The notes under the pieces: model-generated
The model's database searches: none
Seen by the model: the letters and a program-made list of their open reading frames with translations, nothing else
What the model was told of the DNA's origin: nothing
Shown: positions 32,600 through 37,276 of the stretch, one piece after another
How the letters are laid out: the number at the start of each line of letters is the position of its first letter
Position numbering within the stretch: the stretch's first letter is position 1
Source of the DNA: an uncultured Granulosicoccaceae bacterium
GTDB lineage: Bacteria > Pseudomonadota > Gammaproteobacteria > Granulosicoccales > Granulosicoccaceae
NCBI GenBank assembly: GCA_938003855.1
Contig: CALKXD010000105.1
Span: 1-37,276, forward strand
Reading direction: 5' to 3'
Length of the DNA: 37,276 nucleotides
Position numbers and translations under genes: made by a program

Positions 32600-33238
32600 T
32601 CATGGGTTAATGCCTTTGTGTATCGGGTCGGGCTCGCCCTCGCCAAACACATCCATCGTTCCACACCACAGGATCGACGACATTGCCGTGGTGTGATTCC
32701 AGGTTGAGTGGGTTTTTCGTGAGTCAAAATGAATCGAGTCGCCGCTTTTAAGCACTGAGCGAACCGACTCAATCTCCACCGTGATTTCACCGGCCAGCAC
32801 AAAAAACATCTCCTCGCCTTCATGACTGATCGGCTCCACGCGATGCCCCGGCGGTTCATGAACAATCACCGACCGCAGCGTACTACCGGGGAATCCGGCC
32901 GACAGACGCTCGTAGGAAATATCACCACCGACAATCTTATAGGACACCCGATCACGCTGGCGGGTTAGCTCATCACCACTTCCGGGTTGATCCAGAAAAT
33001 GGCTGATCGGCTTTTCCAGCACCCGTGCAATCGATACCAGAGAAGACAGCGAGGGCGAGGTTAATCCGCGCTCTACCTGCGAAATGAACCCAACGGATAA
33101 TCCGGCGGCGTCTGCCACATACTGCATGGTTAACGCCCGCTCCTTGCGGCAAGTCCGCAGTTGCCTGCCAAGACCGGCCGGGTCATTAGCCAGATTTTGC
33201 GCGGAGTCGGACTGTTTTTTTAGCATAGCTAAAATCAT
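32600..33238 (-). CDS. XRE-family regulator with C-terminal cupin domain
   Basis: This 212-aa transcription factor has an HTH_XRE domain at about residues 24-82 (LGRQLRTCRKERALTMQYVA, GLSVGFISQVERGLTSPSLS) and a cupin_2 sensor domain at about 115-195. The cupin has metal or ligand candidates His139, Glu142/Glu143 (EPISHEGEEMFFVL) and His176 (SRKTHSTWN). Regulators of this type usually control the adjacent catabolic operon and bind a substrate or metabolite in the cupin. It is the first gene of the minus-strand transporter-hyu operon. A perfect palindrome at 33218-33234 overlaps its first codons and a close copy lies at 33265-33281, so autoregulation is likely. Starts at 33238 and 33226 are both possible. 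Confidence 0.9.
   Translation of the reverse strand: MILAMLKKQSDSAQNLANDPAGLGRQLRTCRKERALTMQYVADAAGLSVGFISQVERGLTSPSLSSLVSIARVLEKPISHFLDQPGSGDELTRQRDRVSYKIVGGDISYERLSAGFPGSTLRSVIVHEPPGHRVEPISHEGEEMFFVLAGEITVEIESVRSVLKSGDSIHFDSRKTHSTWNHTTAMSSILWCGTMDVFGEGEPDPIHKGINP
33218..33234. promoter_or_regulatory. Perfect palindrome, candidate XRE-cupin operator 1
   Basis: TTTTAGCATAGCTAAAA has perfect 7-bp arms around ATA and overlaps the start region of the XRE-cupin gene. Its position suits autoregulation by roadblock or occlusion. Confidence 0.6.
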
Positions 33239-33264
33239 CCGCCAGGCAGGGGGCTCAAGTCAAG

Positions 33265-33281
33265 CTTTACCTATACTAAAA
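33265..33281. promoter_or_regulatory. Candidate XRE-cupin operator 2
   Basis: On the minus strand this reads TTTTAGTATAGGTAAAG and matches operator 1 at 14 of 17 positions, 47 bases away centre to centre. It lies upstream of the regulator start and within the region where the operon promoter should be; the TAGTAT inside it could serve as a -10 element. Confidence 0.5.
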
Positions 33282-33492
33282 TTTCATCATCGTCAGGGCC
33301 GCCCCATCGCGATTGAAGTGCCGGGACCTCATCCCCCTGCACTCACCAATCAGCCGTAACTGACAGCTGGTTGCACCGAGAGGCTAACCGCATTGACCAT
33401 TGCAGCTGCTTGCCTATCGTGTGGCAAAATCAACTAAGTATGGTTTAATCGCACCCTGACTACCGACCGTGGCAACAAGGAAGCTGTAGGGC

Positions 33493-36400
33493 GTGACTCG
33501 AGACATCGCCGACTGGCTCAGAGAAAATAATCTCGGGCACCTTACCCGGACTTTCACACAAAGCGATATCAGTGTTGATCTGCTGGCAGACCTCGACACC
33601 GGGGATCTGCGTGAACTAGGCCTGACCCTGGGGGACCGCAAGCGCTTCCAGCGCGCCATGAGTGCCAGCACGGCAACCACGCTACCGCCCGCGCCGGTCG
33701 CGCAAACGCCGGGCGCAGAGCGTCGTCAGCTGACGGTCATGTTTGTCGACCTGATCGGCTCAACCGCACTGACCGAAACGCTTGACCCGGAAGACATGAG
33801 TGATGTGGTCTCCGCTTTTCAGGCAACCGTGCAAAGCTGCATCAGCCGCCACGGCGGTTACATATCGCGCTATATGGGAGATGGTGTACTGGTGTATTTC
33901 GGCTGGCCGACGGCTAGCGAAGACGACGCCGTTCGAGCCACACGGGCAGCATTGTGCATCAACACTGATGTAAGCCACCTGCGGACACCCTCCGGTGAGC
34001 CGCTGGCCTGTCGCTGCGGTATCGCCACCGGTCTGGTGGTGGTCGGTGAATTAATTGGCACCGGCACAGCACAGGAACATGTCGTGGTCGGGGAAACACC
34101 CAATCTGGCCGCAAGACTGCAGGGACTGGCCGAACCCGATTGCACCGTAATCAGCGACAGCACCCGCCGACTGATTGGCAACCTGTTCGAATTACAACCG
34201 CTTGGCCTGCAGCGCCTGAAAGGCATCAAGGAAGAAACACCAGCGTATAGCGTGCTCAAAGCGCAGGCCGTTGAAAGCCGTTTCCACGCAGAGCATCAGG
34301 ACTCCGCATTGCCCATGATTGGCAGGGAGCAGCAGTTATCGCTGCTTACGCAGGGATGGCAACAGGCCTGTGACGGCCTGTATTCGCAGGTATTACTGCA
34401 GGGGGAAGCGGGCATCGGAAAATCCCGCTTGCTGCACGGTTTTCTGGAGTCATTAACTCTAGATCCACGCAGGCGTGTGATATTCCAGTGCGATGCACAG
34501 CACGGTGACACCGCACTCTACCCGGCTCGTCAGTTTTTCATGCGGGTCTCCGGCATCAGCAATGCAGATGACCAGAGCACACGAAAGCAGAAGTTACGCG
34601 CTACAGTGCGTCACCAGCCTATCGTCAGCCACGCAGAAAACACTGCCAGCACATTTGCATTGATCGCCGCTCTGATCGGAGTAGACACTGACGACGATGA
34701 CCTCAGTCACCTGACCGCAGAACAGACCCGCGCACTGACCCTGCAGGCAATCTGCAAGCTGGTCCAGCATCTGCCCACAGAGAATACCGATCAGTCGCCG
34801 GTTAAATCTGTAACCCCCCTGTTGTTTGTTCTGGAAGATTCGCATTGGGTAGACCCGACCACTCTAGAATTACTGAAAGTGATGGCGGCAGACGCTACAC
34901 CGGTATTTACACTGATCACGGCAAGGCCGGAGTTTCATTCACAAGCTTTACCTTTCGCGAGCCTTACTGTGATTGCCATCTCCCGCTTAAGCGAGCACGA
35001 CTGCAAACGCATCGTGGCCGCCGTGACGGGCAACACGCAATTGCCCGACGCCATCGTTAACGAAATCGTGCAAAAAACCGACGGTATACCGCTTTTTGCC
35101 GAAGAACTGACAAAAACGGTCATCGAGTCAAATACCGTACAGCTGACTCAGCAGGGATATATAGAAAACCCGGCCGCTGATGATTTTTTCATCCCCAGTT
35201 CATTGCACGACTCACTGATGGCAAGACTGGATCGACTGCAACCGGTGAGAGAAGTCGCACAAACGGCAGCCTGCCTGGGGCGGGAGTTTGCACTGGACCT
35301 GCTGTTGACGATCGTACCGATCAACCTGCAGCAATTAACGGCATCACTGCAGACACTGATTGACTCAGACCTGATTTTCAAACGCGACGATAATACTTAT
35401 TCCTTTAAGCATGCGCTGGTTCGCGATGCCGCCTACGAGAGCCTGCTCAAAAGTAAAAGACAGCATATTCACTTAACAATTGCAAAGATGCTGGAAGCTC
35501 ACTTCGACACACTGATCACCACGCAGCCCGACCTAGCCGCCTATCATCTGCAACTGGCTGTAAGCTACCCTCAAGCCACTGTCTACTGGCACCGCGCCAC
35601 AACACTGGCATTGCAGCGCGTTGCCAACCGCGAGGCTATCTCGCACGCAAGCCACGGGCTGGAATGCCTGCAACGGACCGGGGACAACACAGAGCCTGAC
35701 CGCCACTACGAGTTACTGTTTGCACGCGGCATGGGACACATGGCCGTGCATGGTTATGCAGCCGAGTCGGTATCAGCCAACTTCAATGCCGCGATGCAGA
35801 TAGCACAACAACTCGACGACACCGAACGCTACAGCCAGGCCGCGCGCGGTGTGGTTACCGCACACATCGTTTCAAGCCGGTTTAGCGAAGGGCTGGCTCT
35901 TGCAGACAGCATGCTGGCGACAGCACAAACACCCATGCAACGCTTTTATGCACTGCGCATGCTAGGCCAGATCTATTTATGGCAAGCGCGCTTCGAAGAC
36001 TCGCGTCACTGTTTCGAACAAGCCATCGCGCTCTATGACCCCGATGATAAATCCCCGCTGTCGCAATGGGACGACGGCGTACTGTGCATTGGCTTTCTGG
36101 GTATTACCCTGACTTGTATCGGTGAAACCGACCGTGGCGAAAAAATGCATCGGCAATCGGTACAGATGGCCACAACGCTTAACCAGCCGTTTTCGCATTG
36201 CCAGGCAATGGAGTCGTGGATCACCTCTATCCTGTTACGCGGCGACGATTTCAGCGCACCACTAGCCACCCTGATCAAACTCGCCGACACGCACCAGATG
36301 GTATTCTTTAAAGCCTGCGCACAGCTGTACCAGGGCATCGGCCTTATGCGCAGCGGCAAAACCAGCGCAGGCAACCAGACCACCGTGCAGGGCCTTGAAT

Positions 36401-36834
36401 TATACCGCGCCTGCCAATCACGACTCGGTGTGCCGAAATGGATAACGTATGTCGCTGAAGGCTATCAGCAGGTTGACCAGCACAGTAAAAGTATCGAACT
36501 CCTCGACGAAGCTGCCACCGCGATGGATCAGATGGGCAATGAATACTTCAGAGCCGAATGGTGGCGGGTACGTGCTGTAGCAGAAGTACATCTAGAAAAA
36601 AGCAAAGCGATTCCCGAGCAATCTTTCAAGCGATCCATACAGCTGTGTCAGTCACAGGGGGCAAAGTTGTTCGAGCTTACATCAACAATGGCACTGGCCA
36701 GGTTTTTAATGCAACAAGGCAAACCAGAAAAAGCCGGACACTGCCTCAGAGCAATTGTCAATTCCTTCACCGGCCAGCAGGACTTTGCCCACCTGACAAC
36801 AGCACGCCGGATGCTAAGCAATTTAGAGAGATAA
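33493..36834 (+). CDS. SAM-class III cyclase-ATPase-TPR signalling protein
   Basis: This 1113-aa multidomain protein has a sterile alpha motif domain at about residues 3-57 (DIADWLRENNLGHLTRTF, ELGLTLGDRKRF). A class III adenylate/guanylate cyclase domain follows at about 78-255. Metal aspartates Asp86 (FVDLIGST) and Asp130 (RYMGDG) and transition-state Asn204/Arg208 (NLAARLQ) are present, so catalysis looks possible. An AAA/NACHT-like ATPase starts near 275 (MIGREQQL) with Walker A GEAGIGKS (304-311) and Walker B region LLFVLEDSHWVD. The C-terminal half is helical TPR-like. The start is GTG with AAGGA upstream. It has no membrane segment, is divergent from the XRE-cupin gene, and its input signal is unknown. 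Confidence 0.92.
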   Translation: MTRDIADWLRENNLGHLTRTFTQSDISVDLLADLDTGDLRELGLTLGDRKRFQRAMSASTATTLPPAPVAQTPGAERRQLTVMFVDLIGSTALTETLDPEDMSDVVSAFQATVQSCISRHGGYISRYMGDGVLVYFGWPTASEDDAVRATRAALCINTDVSHLRTPSGEPLACRCGIATGLVVVGELIGTGTAQEHVVVGETPNLAARLQGLAEPDCTVISDSTRRLIGNLFELQPLGLQRLKGIKEETPAYSVLKAQAVESRFHAEHQDSALPMIGREQQLSLLTQGWQQACDGLYSQVLLQGEAGIGKSRLLHGFLESLTLDPRRRVIFQCDAQHGDTALYPARQFFMRVSGISNADDQSTRKQKLRATVRHQPIVSHAENTASTFALIAALIGVDTDDDDLSHLTAEQTRALTLQAICKLVQHLPTENTDQSPVKSVTPLLFVLEDSHWVDPTTLELLKVMAADATPVFTLITARPEFHSQALPFASLTVIAISRLSEHDCKRIVAAVTGNTQLPDAIVNEIVQKTDGIPLFAEELTKTVIESNTVQLTQQGYIENPAADDFFIPSSLHDSLMARLDRLQPVREVAQTAACLGREFALDLLLTIVPINLQQLTASLQTLIDSDLIFKRDDNTYSFKHALVRDAAYESLLKSKRQHIHLTIAKMLEAHFDTLITTQPDLAAYHLQLAVSYPQATVYWHRATTLALQRVANREAISHASHGLECLQRTGDNTEPDRHYELLFARGMGHMAVHGYAAESVSANFNAAMQIAQQLDDTERYSQAARGVVTAHIVSSRFSEGLALADSMLATAQTPMQRFYALRMLGQIYLWQARFEDSRHCFEQAIALYDPDDKSPLSQWDDGVLCIGFLGITLTCIGETDRGEKMHRQSVQMATTLNQPFSHCQAMESWITSILLRGDDFSAPLATLIKLADTHQMVFFKACAQLYQGIGLMRSGKTSAGNQTTVQGLELYRACQSRLGVPKWITYVAEGYQQVDQHSKSIELLDEAATAMDQMGNEYFRAEWWRVRAVAEVHLEKSKAIPEQSFKRSIQLCQSQGAKLFELTSTMALARFLMQQGKPEKAGHCLRAIVNSFTGQQDFAHLTTARRMLSNLER

Positions 36835-36925
36835 TGACGCTTTCAGACACAACGCAACGCCAAAGCTAACGGCAATCCAGTGTATAGGCATTGACTATAG
36901 ACAGATTACCCGCTACCAGGTGCGT

Positions 36926-36941
36926 AGCCGCTTAAGCGGCT
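36926..36941. terminator. Palindrome downstream of the cyclase gene
   Basis: AGCCGCTTAAGCGGCT is a perfect 16-base palindrome (6-bp stem with TTAA loop) 91 bases after the cyclase gene stop. It may be a terminator or a protein-binding site; no T-run follows. Confidence 0.35.
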
Positions 36942-37068
36942 GGCACATCCGGACCGTTGCCACTCAAGGCCGCCCGAAAACCTGCAACCGCGGTGTCACG
37001 GTTTGTATGATGCATCGACGTCAACCAGCGGCAACTCAACAGCACCAGCGCAAAACACCACAGACTAG

Positions 37069-37238
37069 TAGCTAGTGCCCATCCAGAAACAAGCGCTACT
37101 GCGTACCACTCAGACACGCAATCTTTTGCCGACCACATGGAGTTACTTAAGAACAACTAAGCGCCTACATGGGGTAGGCAAAATCTCACGCACCTGAATG
37201 ATCCTCGCGACACCCTGTTTCTGGATAGGCACTAGCTA
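37069..37238. mobile_element. MITE-like element with 23-bp terminal inverted repeats
   Basis: The segment begins TAGCTAGTGCCCATCCAGAA and ends with the reverse complement of that sequence (37216-37238), differing at one position over 23 bp. This gives a non-coding element of about 170 bp with terminal inverted repeats. Bases 37069-37209 are the inverted copy of window positions 1-141. No transposase is encoded, and any short target duplication could not be identified with certainty. The 74-codon minus-strand frame starting inside it is considered fortuitous. Confidence 0.7.
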
Positions 37239-37276
37239 GCAAGGCAGTTGCACTGACGGCTGCCATCTGTGCGCCC

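Noticed and set aside
36932-37156. 74-codon minus-strand gene at the right end
   Set aside because: It starts inside the MITE-like repeat, mirrors the frame in the left copy, and then diverges into sequence with no recognisable family.

Overview
This 37-kb window looks like accessory or metabolic DNA from a free-living, GC-moderate Gram-negative bacterium, most likely a (marine-type) gammaproteobacterium. The reasons are a DppA/DppB pair that reads very close to the enterobacterial proteins from memory, a typical proteobacterial MscL, Sec and Tat signal peptides, and Shine-Dalgarno-led genes in tight operons. The taxonomic call is an inference. No rRNA, tRNA, CRISPR array, integrase or transposase gene was seen.

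Layout. (1) 1-141: one arm of a 141-bp inverted repeat whose partner lies at 37069-37209. (2) 213-3918 (+): a glutathione S-transferase, a 4-coumarate-CoA-ligase-like acyl-CoA synthetase and a Tat-exported intradiol dioxygenase. (3) 4144-10835 (+): a complete dipeptide ABC transporter, dppA-[M24 peptidase]-dppBCDF, with a strong stem-loop after dppA. (4) 10922-13859: mscL, a frameshifted MFS remnant, an EstC-like alpha/beta hydrolase and a degenerate relative of the gene at 18943-20001. (5) 14081-18647 (+): a compact YcaO block made of an unknown 124-aa protein, a stand-alone YcaO enzyme, a SARP/BTAD-TPR transcription factor and a small LuxR-type HTH protein. It is bracketed by two members of one beta-barrel/heme-binding-like family. 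(6) 20431-33238 (-): one long operon read right to left. It encodes an XRE-cupin regulator, a peptide-type binding protein, two permeases, two ATPases, a GAF protein, hydantoinase A, hydantoinase B, an M24 peptidase and a second hydantoinase B. (7) 33493-36834 (+): a giant SAM-cyclase-ATPase-TPR signalling protein. (8) 37069-37238: a MITE-like element containing the second repeat arm.

How the parts may work together. Both transporter operons pair a peptide-type ABC importer with an M24 metallopeptidase, so both probably import and cleave small amide or peptide substrates. The minus-strand operon adds ATP-dependent ring-opening enzymes (HyuA/HyuB), which suggests a hydantoin, lactam or cyclic-dipeptide substrate opened by HyuAB and finished by the M24 enzyme. 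Its XRE-cupin gene has two matching 17-bp palindromes at its start and upstream, which are good candidate operators. The YcaO block is the best candidate for an undescribed system: it has an ATP-dependent peptide-backbone-modifying enzyme, a possible substrate protein and two dedicated regulators, but none of the usual TOMM partner proteins (no E1-like protein, no TfuA, no flavin dehydrogenase).
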